DNA from: Labia minor
Taxonomy: Eukaryota > Arthropoda > Insecta > Dermaptera > Spongiphoridae
Direction of reading: 5' to 3'
Length of the DNA stretch: 64,000 nucleotides
Assembly: GCA_963082975.1 (NCBI GenBank)
Contig: OY720348.1
Span: forward strand, 61,281,719-61,345,718
Part shown: piece after piece, positions 12,569 through 24,492 of the stretch
Position numbering within the stretch: the stretch's first letter is position 1
Layout of the letters: each line of letters opens with the position of its first letter
Made by a program: the position numbers and the translations under genes
The notes under the pieces: generated by a model
Seen by the model: the letters and a program-made list of their open reading frames with translations, nothing else
The model's database searches: none
What the model was told of the DNA's origin: nothing

Positions 12569-13232
12569 TTTAATAATTAATAAGATTATCCTGAGTTTCA
12601 AAGTTTTTTGACATCCAAAATGGGACCCCCATCCATAAGATCCGCACAATATTTTCCAGGTCATTGATATTCGATCCATTCACATTTTGTTACCTTTTAT
12701 TCACACAGTGGCAAAAAGATAGGAGGGGGAGGGTCACCGTGAATAAAGAATCAAACCAGCTTTGAAGCACAAACAAATCCTCGTTTGAATATTATGAGAA
12801 ATTATAGAAAAATCGAAGTAATGGAAATTTATAAATAAAAGAACAAAGCAATTTTCTTAGCTTTAAACTTTTATAATAAATAATAAATAAATATAAATAA
12901 ATAAATAAATTAATTAATTAATTTTAATTTTTATCAAATTTTATTTTTTTTACAGAGAAATTGGATATTTCTTAACACAATCTTTAAAAAAAAATTTTTT
13001 TGGGCCATTTTGAAAAATACAACTTGATTTAGTTATAATAAGATTTATATTTGGAATATATCAAATGTCACCCCTCTCCTCTTTATTTTTGATATTAAAC
13101 ACAGTCCTCACTTTACATGTTTTATTCTATGATATTAAAATTCCAATTAAAAAACAAACGTAAAAAGAAACCAAAGTGTAATATTTTATTTATAATATTA
13201 TTTGTTGTTTGTTTTTTTGTTTATGTATCTAA
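12563..13232. other. Unique AT-rich DNA
   Basis: Nothing recognised beyond (AAAT)-rich low complexity near 12875-12930. Confidence 0.5.
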
Positions 13233-13251
13233 TCTTATTATACTAGCAAAA

Positions 13252-13286
<35 letters not shown>

Positions 13287-13816
13287 ATATTTTTGAGATA
13301 TTAAACCGCTATTGTGCCTTCAGCCTCGAGAAAAATCATCCTTGTTAGTTATTTTTTTTTATTAAAAAATAGGAATTTTTTAGTATTAAAAAAAAATGGC
13401 GCCGGGGGGGGGGCCAGCGCTTCCTTAAATACAAAATATCATAAATAAAATAAAATTAAAAGGATTTATTTTAATAAGATTTTGTATTTAAGTCACGAAA
13501 TATATATTATGTTATATCCACAGGCCATACTTTTCTGTCTTTCAGTGCATTAATACGTACGTAAATTTTATGACTATTTTTTTTTAAATTTATGTTCTTT
13601 TAAATTATTTGAAATTGTTTCATATATTTTGTCGTTTATTTATTTTAAATAATAATCTTAACATGTTCCCGCCGGCAGGTACTACCGGTGGCTAATGCCG
13701 TCACATAAAATATATAGACAAATTATGTAGCCGGCGGGAACGTGTTATTCTTAAATATTGATAGTTCATAAGGAATCATTTTTTAAAGTACCGAGCTGTG
13801 GTACCGAGCAGGTACT
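13233..13816 (+). mobile_element. Helitron-like non-autonomous element, family H (copy 1)
   Basis: Starts TCTTATTATACTAGC directly after an A, as do all three other copies that keep this end, which fits a Helitron 5' terminus (TC, insertion 3' of A). The body shares blocks with the copies at 23069 and 35741: 'TTTCAGCCTCG', 'AATCATC.TTGTTAG', 'TTATATCCACAGGCCATACT' and 'CTTTCAGT'. It ends with a GTACCGAGC/hairpin-rich segment and GCAGGTACT. The 3' end lacks a clear CTRR, so a Helentron-type relative is possible. It contains no open frame. A TTAA MITE interrupts it at 13658. Confidence 0.6.
13658..13748 (+). mobile_element. TTAA-target MITE (piggyBac-type), copy 1
   Basis: A roughly 83-bp element with inverted ends CATGTTCCCGCCGGC and GCCGGCGGGAACGTG, between TTAA (13658-13661) and TTAT (13745-13748, one substitution from TTAA). 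The sister copies of the host element at 23069 and 35741 lack it and read CTTAATCTTAAAT continuously, with a single TTAA at that point. That empty site makes the insertion unambiguous. TTAA targeting is the hallmark of piggyBac transposition. A larger copy lies at 47668. Confidence 0.85.
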
Positions 13817-14769
13817 TAAAAATTTATACTAAGGGTTAATAAATCGGTTATACTATCGACAGCCGTATTCCCACAATTGTTTCTATCCAAAACCACCATC
13901 TAATTCCTATATTTTTCGAAATATTTTCTTATCATTCAAGAGGGAGCTTGTCTATCCGGGAGTTGAGTTTCATTCTGAAATGATCTGTCGGATAATATTA
14001 GAAGCCAAGAACCCATAATGCGTGTGGTTTCCATTATCTTCTCAGGTAGAATAATTTGATAAAAACGGCGTGTGGCTGCTGGTTCCCATGTCTTCCACGG
14101 TCTGATTAAGTGCAAAATTAAATAAAAGACGGAGAAGGGAAGAACAAAAGAGACGGGACAGAGAAGCCGCCTTCGGGGCCCAATCAGTTGAACGAAAGGG
14201 GCAGCGGGTCAGTAGCTGGGGCTACAATTTTAAAATTTCCCATTAACCTTACACTCAACCTGAGTCCATTTAATTTATTACAATTAATCAATTACAATAT
14301 TTTGAACCCACGTAACACGATAATAATAGTGCTTCATGAGAGGAAGATAATAAAGATCGATTTAGAGGAGAGAGAGAGAGAACGTCGGATTCTTAGAGGA
14401 GAAACGAATCATCGATATTAATTATGATTATATTGAGTGAAATCAATAAATCATAAAAATCCCATCAAAGCGTTCTCTCCAGTGAATAATGATTCATTAT
14501 TTTATCGGGTTTCATGTAAATCAAGATGACTTTTCGATGGTACCAAATACGAAAAACATCATCTGAAATTCGATTTTACAATCGTAGAGTTTGTGCACTT
14601 AAACTATCACTTGTTTTAGATAATTATCGTCTAGGCTGGATTTGGACATCTGGGTCCATTGATCGTAATTTGATCGTTTCAATAATTATACTAGTGATAG
14701 AATCCCCAAACAACCAATGGAGAAGGGAGAATGATAAGAGATTAGAGCTTTTTAAATAACAGGCTAAAC
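13817..14769. other. Unique DNA, moderately less AT-rich
   Basis: Short frames of 77 codons at 14188 and 14526 have no recognisable product. A run of six GA units lies near 14370. No gene supported. Confidence 0.5.
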
Positions 14770-14950
14770 CAGTGTTTCCTAACGCCTACGCCCCACAGGG
14801 GACAATTTGATTGTAAAAGGGGGCAATTTGAAAATGGAATCGACCCGAGTTTAACCCTCTTTAATATTAAAATTTATGTATATGTTACATAGGGGGGCGT
14901 AAAAATTTTAGAAGGGGGAGGCATGGAACAAAAAAGGTTGGAAAACACTG
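14770..14950. mobile_element. hAT-type MITE, CAGTGTTTCCCAACC family (copy 1)
   Basis: 181 bp with inverted ends CAGTGTTTCCTAAC and GGTTGGAAAACACTG. The internal 'TACATAGGGGGGC' and 'ATTTTAGAAGGG' blocks are shared with the element at 62089, and in inverted orientation with 20573. The 8-bp flanks (GGCTAAAC and AGTTAATA) are only partly alike, but the allele-like junction AGCTAAAC is seen beside the 20573 copy. Confidence 0.8.
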
Positions 14951-15050
14951 AGTTAATACCAGACAACAAAATTCAAAATTAACCAAAAATAGTGTAGTGT
15001 ACTAAAATGAGGAGAGAAACTGAGTTGAGTAAATTTTTTATAAATTTAAA
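14951..15050. repeat. Flank shared with 20478-20572 in inverted orientation
   Basis: The 100 bp to the right of the MITE (ACCAGACAACAAAATT ... GAGTTGAGTAAATTTTTTAT) reappears as reverse complement immediately beside the MITE at 20573. The MITE and this flank therefore travelled together as part of a larger repeat. Confidence 0.75.
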
Positions 15051-16796
15051 AGAAAAAACAAAATATATAAATATATAAATAAATAAATAAACTCTTATCG
15101 TGTCAAATATTTCGAATTAATTAACCATTTAAATATTTTCTTTACCGTGATAAATGATTTATATATAAAATGAATAATTAAATAAATACCACAGTAATTC
15201 AATATATTTATTATAGGGAAAAAAAATGAATAAAATATTTATCAAATATGATATAATTTAGTTCAGTTGTATTTTAATACCGCAATCAAAATATATTATT
15301 ATTTATAAAATTTTCCAATTTGTTGGCCAACTACTTTCAACTACTGACTGTATTTTGATTATATAAAAATAAATCCTTAAATAAATTGAAATTAATTCAA
15401 CAAAAATATATTATAGATAATTTTCTATTACGATATAATAATTGATATATAATGCTTCGTATAAATACTAAAAATGAATAAATATTGAATTACTAATAAA
15501 ATAAATATTTTATTATATTTATTTATTCTATTCTAAAGACCATCAATTAAATTTGATCCATGCATATAATTATTTATAAATACAAATTATATACTCTAAA
15601 ATTATATTATTATAAAAATTTTAATTTCTATTCTATTAAATTTAATTGATAAATCCAATTCGGATAATTTCTATTTGTATATATATATATATAGATATAT
15701 ATTTATATATTGTCTTTAAATTAATTTTAACTTGAAGAGGAGTGTTTAATTATATAGAAACTCGGTCCGAATTTTGAAATTAAATGAATTGAAATCTTGT
15801 TTCATGACATAACATTGATTTGTTTTTTTTTTATTGGAAACCTTTCTATTCCTGTATATTTTTATTTTCTTAAATTCCATTTTTCTCAAAAACATATTTA
15901 TTTAATTTTTATCATTTCTTTTTATCAATGTATGAGTGAGATATTGTGTTGGAGGTCAGACTGATCTATTATAAAAAATAAAATTAAACTATGAATTAAT
16001 ATTTGTTCTTAAAAGTGACATAATGTTCAAAACTATCCTATACTTTTCTATCTTTATTTTCCGTATACTTTCTCTTTATGTATTTTATTTTAATCGGACA
16101 TGATTTAATTCAAATTCAATTTTTCTCACGTTATTCATTGATTTAAATAAAAAAACCAATGGAACTACTCCATAATAACATTTGAATATTCGAATGGATC
16201 ATTATGTCAAAATTTAAATACACTCGACCAAGAACATTTTATGAGAAATCGGTTAACACAAACGATCATTACATTTTTCTTTATATATATATAAGAACGA
16301 TCGTAAACATTTAATGTGTTACACCTTTTAGTTTTATACTTTTGATTCTTTTTTCATACTTTCAATAGGTTCATATTTTTGCGGTACATTGTAACAAAAA
16401 CAAACAATAAATCATTTTTAAGTTTATGGATTAAATCTATAAATAAAACAAACAATAACCTTAAATTTGAATTTATATATTAATCTTGAAGAGACATATA
16501 TCTTGTTAGCTCTAAGAACTATACCCCAGAGGCATTGCCCCCTTCCCCAATCTGACAATTTCCTTACTACCAAGTGAAATTGTTTCTTTTACGCTGTTTA
16601 CCTTTTCTTTTTGTTTACTATTCTTTGACTACTTCATAATAAAAATAAATTAAAAATTCTCTATTGTTTTCACTTTATTGCATATACCTTATATACATTA
16701 CAGTTATGAGAGATATATAAAAAAATATTTTAATATTTATTAATTTTTTATTAACTTATCCAAGATGGAATAAAAAATATAATGTAATGTAAAAGA
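15051..16796. other. Unique very AT-rich DNA
   Basis: About 1.7 kb with no gene, only AT-rich low complexity and a short (TA)n patch near 15680-15705. Confidence 0.55.
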
Positions 16797-16913
16797 CGCC
16801 ACGTAGATTGGGGGTTAACTGCGTTAACCCACATCCTCGTGGACCCGCGCTCAAGTTCAGGACCTGGCAAAGGTATTTCTAACTAGGTAAGATATATAAA
16901 ATTCAGCGGTTTA
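16797..16913 (+). mobile_element. tRNA-derived SINE with internal deletion
   Basis: The SINE head is present (CGCCACGTAG, GTTAACTGCGTTAAC, CTCGTGGACC, 'CTCAAGTTC' B-box region, GACCTGGCAAAGG). After TTTCTAACTAG it jumps directly to a tail, AAAATTCAGCGGTTT, equivalent to the normal AAAAGTCAGAGGTTT. About 180 bp of body is missing. Confidence 0.65.
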
Positions 16914-17697
16914 TATTATATATACATTATTAGAGATCACCATTAATTTGGTTTCATTCTTTACTCGTTAAGGAATTGATTTTTTTTATATTTTTTACTT
17001 ATATATTAACATATATTATAATAAAATACATTTTTCTTATTTTTTTTTTAAGGGAGAATTTAAAAAATATTTAATATGCATTTTGGAATGAAAAAGATAT
17101 GCTGAAGGGTGGCTGTTAATGGCATATCTTCTTGTTCTTCTTAAAAGGTAATAATCCGAGTTCAAAGAACCAATATGGAGTTTTTCTGACAATTAATCTT
17201 TCATCTATATATACTAACTAACTACTTAGTGGAATCCATTACAATGAGAAGAATTTGTCGCGGTGTTGTTAATGGCGTGTAGCGAGAAAGAAGGGTAGCA
17301 TTTTTTCTATCATGCTTTTCTATCTTTTTACAAATTTCTTTAAGAGTAAAATAGATTTGAGCTAATTTATATTTGGGATTTGAAATGCTGTCCCTGGTCC
17401 GGAGACACGATATCCCATTTGTAATGCCCCCTTCCCCCCTCCATCTGCATAGGAAGGCAGCAGCGCCTCTGAAATTCCAGGAGGACATTCCCCGATAGAA
17501 AAAAAGACACGCAACCCTACACCAGGAGATTTCAGACAACGAAGGGATGACAAATTTATAACATAATGAAAATTTTTTTATTCATCAACAGTAGAGGGGA
17601 GGGTGTTTTGGATAAACCATCTGTACTAACAATATCCGGTCCTAAAATTTTAATAAAAACGTTTGAATTTTTTTTTCAAATCTTGTGAGTGTGCAGT
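16914..17697. other. Unique DNA with a GC-richer patch
   Basis: The minus strand has overlapping 105- and 63-codon frames at 17222-17553 in a locally GC-richer patch. Neither shows a recognisable domain or a clear exon structure, so I do not call a gene. Confidence 0.45.
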
Positions 17698-17863
17698 GAG
17701 GGCAGGTCAATAAGCCCGTCAATTCTTGAATTTCCCGTGTCTTAAATGAAATGGCAACCTACTCCTGTAAACAACTATCAGCTAACTCCTGTCGAAATTT
17801 GAACCAGATTGGTCTTTTAGTTTTTGTTTGGCATCCATTAATAGCATACTACCTCGTGATTGC
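17698..17863 (+). mobile_element. mariner left-end fragment (copy 3)
   Basis: Begins GAGGGCAGGTCAATAAGCC, the terminal inverted repeat of the mariners at 3841 and 10872, and continues through their shared 5' untranslated segment ('CTTGAATTTCCCGT', 'AACTCCTGTCGAAATT', 'CATCCATTAATAGCA') to CCTCGTGATTG, where similarity stops. No transposase sequence follows. Confidence 0.85.
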
Positions 17864-17892
17864 GTAGGATATACACAATTCAGAGGTTTTTT
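17864..17892 (+). mobile_element. SINE 3' tail fused to mariner fragment
   Basis: GCGTAGGATATACACAATTCAGAGGTTTTTT corresponds to the last 30 bp of the SINE family in broken form (GCGTAGGAC, then TCAGAGGTTTTTT). It begins exactly where the mariner similarity ends. Confidence 0.7.
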
Positions 17893-18744
17893 CCGCACTA
17901 CCCACATTGCTAAAACTGTTCCTATTCCGAACCACCTCCATCCAATTCTGATTTTCTCCAATCTCTATATCTAACACTTTATTGTCAGTATTTATTCTAC
18001 CTTTAAAGAAAAGAGTAAAATAAGAAAAGAATGATTTTATGGTATAAAATAATTTGACTCAATCTAAGCATAATCAAATTTTAAATTGTATTAATTAATG
18101 ATAATCGTGGTAGGGGAGGTTAGAAAAAAGAACAATTAAAGCATCCTTCTCTTTTTCAGCGGCAATCGAATCAACTAAGCAAAGTTGATTAGACGATTAC
18201 AGAGAGTCAATCTTTAATGAAAATGAATTGGAAAAAATGATTAATCAAATAGAAATGAAAAATTATTAATTGTTTAAGAATCAGCTGCATGTCACTCACC
18301 TGGCCGTGAATAGGTTGTGGGTGGGTGGTGAGTGGCAGGCATTTTATTTATTCCCCTTCTTTTGTAACCAGTGCTACGTTATGGAACATAATTAATGGTT
18401 GTATTTGAAACTCGTGGAGATGAAAGGGGGAAAAAAAATTTCATCGATGGCAAGGAAAGTTAAACATTGCAATTCACATCTTCATCGATCCATTCCACTT
18501 GGAATTTACTAAAAACCTCGACAGTCCCTATAACCCTTCGTTGAACCTTGGTCCCTAGCGTTACCACTCCTTCTTTGGTTCAAATAATTAAAAATCATTA
18601 AAAAAGCGTTTTAAGTTTACTTTAAGATTTGACTTACGAAAATTTTCCTCTTGTAATCCGAATACTTTTAATAGATCAATAAGTTTTTTGTATAATATAA
18701 ACAATTTAATTTATTATTATTATTTTATATTAAGACAAATATTT

Positions 18745-18747
<3 letters not shown>
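17893..18747. other. Unique AT-rich DNA
   Basis: No gene or repeat boundary recognised. Confidence 0.5.

Positions 18748-18789
<42 letters not shown>
18748..18789. repeat. (TA)n microsatellite, ~21 units
   Basis: Perfect dinucleotide run. The plus-strand frame across it is an artefact of the repeat. Confidence 0.95.
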
Positions 18790-18793
<4 letters not shown>

Positions 18794-20253
18794 TGTATTT
18801 GGCGCCACTTAAATTAGTTAGTGTATTTAGTTCTAAAATATTACTATTACTGTTAATCAAGAGTGAGTGACAAACATTGAATAATTATAAATAAGATTTA
18901 TCTTATATTATATATTGAATTGTATTTATTAAAATAAACAAAAATTCAATTCTCTAGGTAAGTGAAATATTATAATTATTTGTATTTTATATTTTAATTA
19001 AATAAAAAAATTCTCTAGTTACAGGGCCAACGACTGTATTGCTTTACCTTATATATTTTGCGTTTAAAAAGGCTTGTGAGAAATTTATTTTAGGAGAAAC
19101 CAATTAGGAAAAGGCCAGTGGATAGTGCCGTGAACAAAACATATTAAAGTATATGCATGATTTATATGGTATTTTATTTATTTATTTTTTTTATGTTATT
19201 CTTCAAAGCTTTATAAATTAAAAATAGAGATTTAAACCAAATTTTGATTTATTGTTTAGATAAAAATGTTTTCAAATTGAAAATAAAAAAAATGTAATAT
19301 TTCTGATTGCATTAATGAATTTAAATATTAATTTATAAAAAAGAAAAAAATAATTTATTATAGAATTCGTAAAGATCCATCCAATTGAAATATACTTTGA
19401 AAACAATTAAATCTCCAAATTTGCAAGAGAAATAAAAGAAAATGTTTTTGAATGATTTCCCATAAGAGGTTCTATATAAAAAAATATAAAAAATATATAT
19501 TCTTAGTTTGACTATATTTTATGTTTTGAAATAAAAATATATTTAAATAACTAATGAATAATTATCTTTAATTTAATTTCTAGCAATAATTTTATATTTT
19601 TAACTAAGCATATTATATAATTTTAAATTTGTTAATCATTATATATTTCAACATATATATATATACTTCTAAAAAAACAAACAGTATCCAAACAAGAAAG
19701 GGTTTATTAATTAACAAACCTTTTCCCCCTAATTCATCAAAATTATTTTTTTTTCCTCAGGCTCTATTCACACCGATGAACCCTTTTATCTATAAAAAAT
19801 TGGCAAATGTCTTATCTTAATGAATAATGGAATCTTTCTACCTAACTTATGCGAACCTAAATACTCATACTTTGATCTTTTATTTAAAAGGCGTTATTTT
19901 TTTTTTTTCTTAAAAAAAAAATATTCACCTTCCAAAGGACACTGAAAAAAATACCTAAAAAGTTTAATAATTATGAAAGTTAAATAAAATAAACGATAAT
20001 TTCCTTTTTCACCCAACATCACCCTTTATCATTCCACCAAATTTGTCTTATTTCCTTACCCAAGAACGATATTAACTCATTTGCCGTCACCAACTCCCTT
20101 ACACAGCAACATAATTGATTAAAAAGAAACATTCAGGTGGAAAATAATTTAAATTTATTAATAATAATGCGCATGAGATGAGTGTCAGAGAGAGAGAGAA
20201 AGTAAATTAAAAAATGGATATGGAAATATATATTTTCCCCCATTTTGATAAAT
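18790..20253. other. Unique AT-rich DNA
   Basis: Only low-complexity frames. A GA run of five units occurs near 20189-20198. Confidence 0.5.
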
Positions 20254-20268
20254 CAGTGTTTCTTAACC
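20254..20268. mobile_element. Left terminus of an interrupted hAT-type element
   Basis: CAGTGTTTCTTAACC has the form of a hAT-type inverted end. Its last eight bases, TCTTAACC, are the target duplicated by the MITE inserted immediately to the right. Confidence 0.55.
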
Positions 20269-20457
20269 GAGTGATTCTCAACCTCTGGGACGTGAGCATA
20301 CCCGAGAGAAAATTCCCGACTTTTTTTCAATATGGTTCTAAAAAAAAGGTCAGATGATTTTGCGATGCTCTGAAACATTTCCAATGAGGGGGGGAGGGGA
20401 AGATGAAAATTATGATTGAAAATTGGGCCGTGAATATTAAAAGGTTGAGAAACACTG
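20269..20457. mobile_element. hAT-type MITE inserted into another MITE end (copy E)
   Basis: 189 bp with ends GAGTGATTCTCAACC and GGTTGAGAAACACTG, the first base altered from the usual C. It is flanked by a perfect 8-bp duplication TCTTAACC (20261-20268 and 20458-20465). Inside, TTTCAATATGGTTCTA and the 'CTGAAACATTTCC' segment relate it to the CAGTGATTCTCAACC family. Confidence 0.85.
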
Positions 20458-20477
20458 TCTTAACCATTTTGTGCCAA

Positions 20478-20572
20478 ATTTATAAAAAATTTACTCAACT
20501 CTTTTTTTCTCCTCAATTTCGTACTATATTGTTGGTTAATTTTTAATTTTGTTGTCTGGTATTTGTTTAGCT
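20478..20572. repeat. Flank shared with 14951-15050 (inverted)
   Basis: Reverse-complement counterpart of the segment beside the MITE at 14770. Shared blocks include ATAAAAAATTTACTCAACTC and TTGTTGTCTGGTAT. Confidence 0.75.
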
Positions 20573-20732
20573 CAGTGTTTCCCAACCTTTTTAGTCCCCC
20601 ACCTAAGTCCTTCTAAAATTATTATGCCCCCCAATGTAACATCTACATAATTTTTAATATTTAAAAGGGTTAAACGCGGTTCATTATCGAATTGCCCCCT
20701 GTGAGGCGTGAGCCCCACTTTGGGGAACACTG
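20573..20732. mobile_element. hAT-type MITE, CAGTGTTTCCCAACC family (copy 2)
   Basis: 160 bp with ends CAGTGTTTCCCAACC and TGGGGAACACTG and family-specific internal CCCCCCAATGTAACAT. It is in inverted orientation relative to the copy at 14770. Its flanks, GTTTAGCT and GGTTAAAT, match at 5 of 8 positions, suggesting an old insertion. Confidence 0.8.
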
Positions 20733-21887
20733 GGTTAAATCAAGTACATTTGTCTGAGGCTTTGGGCCCTTATCTTTTTATCAGTCGACCGCTATGAGAT
20801 GACTAACAAAAGACTTTGATCGCGACCATTTCACAAAATTATTTCTCTTTTGTCATCATCCAACGGACTTCCACTATCATATCAAATTGTTATATGAGAA
20901 TTATTGTTTTGTTGAACTCTCTTAGAAAACTATAGTATTTATTCTATCTATTGTTTTCAATAGAGAAACAACAGCAATCAAAAAGACCTGTAATTATTTT
21001 AGCAATATATTTTATTTTTATTTTTATTTTTTTTTTTATAACGAGAAGAAAAGTTAAACTCTAAATAATTTTTTTAATTAAAATATAATATTTGACTTTA
21101 ACTATCTCTACCCTGACTAAATATGTTGTTTGTTCGTTTTAATAAATCCACATTGTTCTATTACAATATTTTATTATCAACAGAGAAATTATTTCAAATA
21201 AATAAATAAGGATATACAAAAACAAAAGAAAAAATTATTTTGAAAATCACTGGCAATATATATATAATACAAAGAAACTTCTTGATAATAAAAAAAAAAT
21301 TATTAATATAATAAATTAGATTTAAACTTTTATATGATTTATCTTTAGTATCTCTCTCTATAACATTATTTTTTTATATTTAAATATATAATTGACATAA
21401 TATATATATAAACAAAAATGCCAACATTTACTCATGATCTCATAGCCTAAAATCCAGAATCCCAAAAAAAAAAAAAAAATTCTCTCCCAAATAAACTTTT
21501 GAATATGGAACCAAATTGGGTGTCAAATCGCGGAGATCTAAATTTCACAAACAAACATGAAAATAACCCCAAAATGATTTCTCATAATAATAAAAACTTT
21601 CACTGAAACATAAACGAACATGTATATATTATAAGGATAATTATTTTTTATTAGATTCTAGCTTAAGCCATTTTAACCATTCACTCATCTATTTTTACTA
21701 TCTCGTTAGAGATAGTATTGCGATCACGAAAATTTTCGATGTTGATATTTTGATGTTTTTATACGTTTTGAAGGTTCCTGAATCATTTTCACTAAGGTTG
21801 AGAAAAATATGTGTATGTAGACAAGATTACGCATGATTAAAAATTGTATAAAACTGCTATATATAGAATTTCAGTTTGATTGAATCG
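20733..21887. other. Unique AT-rich DNA
   Basis: No gene recognised. Poly-A and poly-T runs near 21030 and 21465. Confidence 0.5.
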
Positions 21888-22122
21888 CTGAAAGTACCGG
21901 AATTAATTTTTTAACACTGCAAATCTCGCACCACCACGTAACGTGTTGCCATCAACAAAGAGCCATACACCCGGTGGTTTTATAAACATTATTTATTAAT
22001 TTTAATTTATAATTTATAATTAATTAAATTTAATATAATTATAATATATTTTAATTTAAATATAATATATGTTAATTAATTCAATTCAAATTGCGAGATA
22101 GTCGAGTGGAGACACTCCTGCT
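21888..22122 (-). repeat. Dispersed repeat Q (copy 1)
   Basis: About 235 bp that recurs in the opposite orientation at 31962-32170. Read on the minus strand it runs from GGAGTGTCTCCACTCGACTA through a TTAATAAATA-rich middle, then CAACACGTTACGTGGTGG, to TTAATTCCGGTACT. It is non-coding. The terminal GGTACT resembles the 3' end of Helitron-like family H, but the class is uncertain. Confidence 0.65.
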
Positions 22123-22301
22123 TATTTTTATATAATTTATTTTTATTCAATAAATATTTATTTCTAAATTCTAAATTCTAAAATTACCTTAACTTGGAAA
22201 GGTTCAATTACTTTTCTCAAGTCCTACGGACCTATTGGTCCACATAATTACATTAATTTAATAGAAATGAAATTTTATTATACATGTCTATATATAAATA
22301 A

Positions 22302-22307
<6 letters not shown>

Positions 22308-22360
<53 letters not shown>

Positions 22361-22361
22361 A
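22308..22361. repeat. Compound (TA)n(GA)n microsatellite
   Basis: About 15 TA units passing directly into about 11 GA units. The same compound order occurs at about 31153-31201. Confidence 0.95.
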
Positions 22362-23068
22362 AGTTAAATGTTAGTTATTATTTATCAAAGGTTATTTTAT
22401 TTTTCATTAAAAAATCGTGATTCGTAATTAAATCTTATTTAATTACAACACGTCAAACAGTTTATCATTATATAATAAATTAGATGTTTCGAGCTACTCT
22501 ATTTGTAAATTAATATTTGATGACTGAGAAGGTTGTTAGTTGTCGGTGGCCATCACTGTTTTTCAGTTTCGCGAACATCATCGTACATATGAAAGCCTAT
22601 TTTGAATTTTAACGACGTGAAAAGGAAAAATATATGAATATTAAAATAAAAAAAAACCAACAACAACAACATAATAATAATAATAATAATAATAATAATC
22701 ACATACTTTTTTTTGTTTTCATTTTGAAAACCTGCTTAAAAAGAGTTTTGTGTTTAGGTAGAGATCACTTAGGTCCTTGGTCGATTTATGAATAAATTGC
22801 CGACATTACTTATTTATCATTGGAAAGAAAAATCATTAGAAATAATTTATTATTGTCAATCGAAGAAACCCATTTCGATCGCCCCCCCCCCACCCTCTTC
22901 CTCTCCCCCTTCACCTTACCCATCTGAACAAGAGAGACCGGTGCGCATATCTATACTTAATTATAGAATATTAATAAGTAGATTTGTAAATCGCTTTTCA
23001 AAAACATAATTACAAATTTGATTTTTATTTTTGTAAATTAAATAAATTATATATTTATATATATCTTA
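22362..23068. other. Unique DNA with (TAA)n and polyC tracts
   Basis: (TAA)n at 22672-22699 and a C-rich run near 22882-22891. The 73-codon frame at 22788-23009 is not recognisable. Confidence 0.5.
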
Positions 23069-23609
23069 TCTTATTATACTAGCAAAAATTGTATATTTGT
23101 ATATATATATATTTGTATTTTAAAAATATTAAACTGCTGTAAGGGTTTTTTTTGAAATTCACACCCATAGATAATTTTTATAAAAAAAAATTGATCTGTG
23201 TATTGGTTTCAGCCTCCGGAAAAATCATCTTTGTTAGTTTTTTTTTAATTTAAAATAGGAATTTTAGTAATAAAAAAATGCCACCGGGCAACGCCGGACA
23301 GATCTTCCTTAAATACAAAATATTATAATCAAAATAAAATTAAAAATATTTATTTTAATAATATTTTGTAACCAAATTTCGAAATATATATTATGTTATA
23401 TCCACAGGTCATACTTTTCTGTCTTTCAGTACAACAGGGCTGTTTGTTTTATGACTAATTTTTTTTAATTTAAATTCTTTTAAATTATTTGAAATTGTTT
23501 CATATATTTTGTCGTTTAATTATTTGAAATAATAATCTTAATCTTAAATATTCATAGTTCATAAGGAATATTTTTTTTAAAGGACCGAGAGCTCGGTAAA
23601 CCAGATATT
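23069..23609 (+). mobile_element. Helitron-like non-autonomous element, family H (copy 2)
   Basis: Starts TCTTATTATACTAGC after A, shares the family body, and ends at a perfect small hairpin ACCGAG/CTCGGT followed by AAACCAGATATT. It is the uninterrupted counterpart of the copy at 13233, with CTTAATCTTAAAT intact at the position of that copy's TTAA MITE. Confidence 0.6.
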
Positions 23610-24492
23610 ATATATAAATAATGTAAATTGATTTTTAAGATTATTATTCAAATATAATTTCAAATGAGAATAATTTATGAAAATCCATTTTTAAATTAAA
23701 ATGAATGAAAGAAAATTAAATTGAGAACATTCTTTAAATTGATAAATGATGAGAAGGGTTAGTAAATTAACCGAAAGGGTTATTTACCTTGGATTTTCTA
23801 TGCAAGCCTCATTAACTCGTATTGATTGATTTCGAATAATGACTGTTAATTTAACATCATCTGCAACTTCAAATTGTTCCTCTCGGTCGACTTGAATTTC
23901 TATTTGTGATTTTTGATTTGTTTTGTGGAGTTGCACAACGGATCCGTTTGTATTGTTCAGTAAATAAAGATTTTATTATTGTTATTAATAATGGAGTGAA
24001 CATTTTCCTATTCGTGCTTTAGGGAATGTGATTTTCTATTTATATTTGGGTTACACATGAATGAGGAGGATAGGTTCAAAAATGGTGGGGTGAAAATTAA
24101 TGATTTGCAAATGTCGATTTTGATGTTGGTAAGATGATATTTAGTATTTAAATAATGGAACACAGCGTCCCTATCGTTGGGATCAATGGACCGAGATTAA
24201 AGCAAATGACAAGAAAACAAAGGGCGGGTGAAAAAAAATTCCGACAGGGCAGTTTGTCTTCCAATGGCTTTTCATAGGAAAATGAACGAAAACAAATTAA
24301 ACCTAGTAGCTATTGATTGATCAGATCGATGACCAATGTTTATAATAAATGCTTCTCATGTTCCAGTATAACACTCAGGAGGTCGAGGGGAAGGGAGGAG
24401 GCTGTGTAATTCTTCCAATTCTTATAGCATACATTTTGTAATTTTCTTTAAAACAATTCTAACGATGTTAATGAAATTTCATATTGGAAATA
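23610..24492. other. Unique AT-rich DNA
   Basis: No coding or repeat signal recognised. Confidence 0.5.

Noticed and set aside
17222-17553. Overlapping minus-strand frames in a GC-richer patch as a possible exon
   Set aside because: No recognisable domain, two competing frames and no clear splice context. Kept as unique DNA.
21918-21941. TTAACAC... near repeat Q as another TTAA MITE end
   Set aside because: Similarity between the two Q copies continues through and beyond the TTAA, so it is not an insertion boundary.
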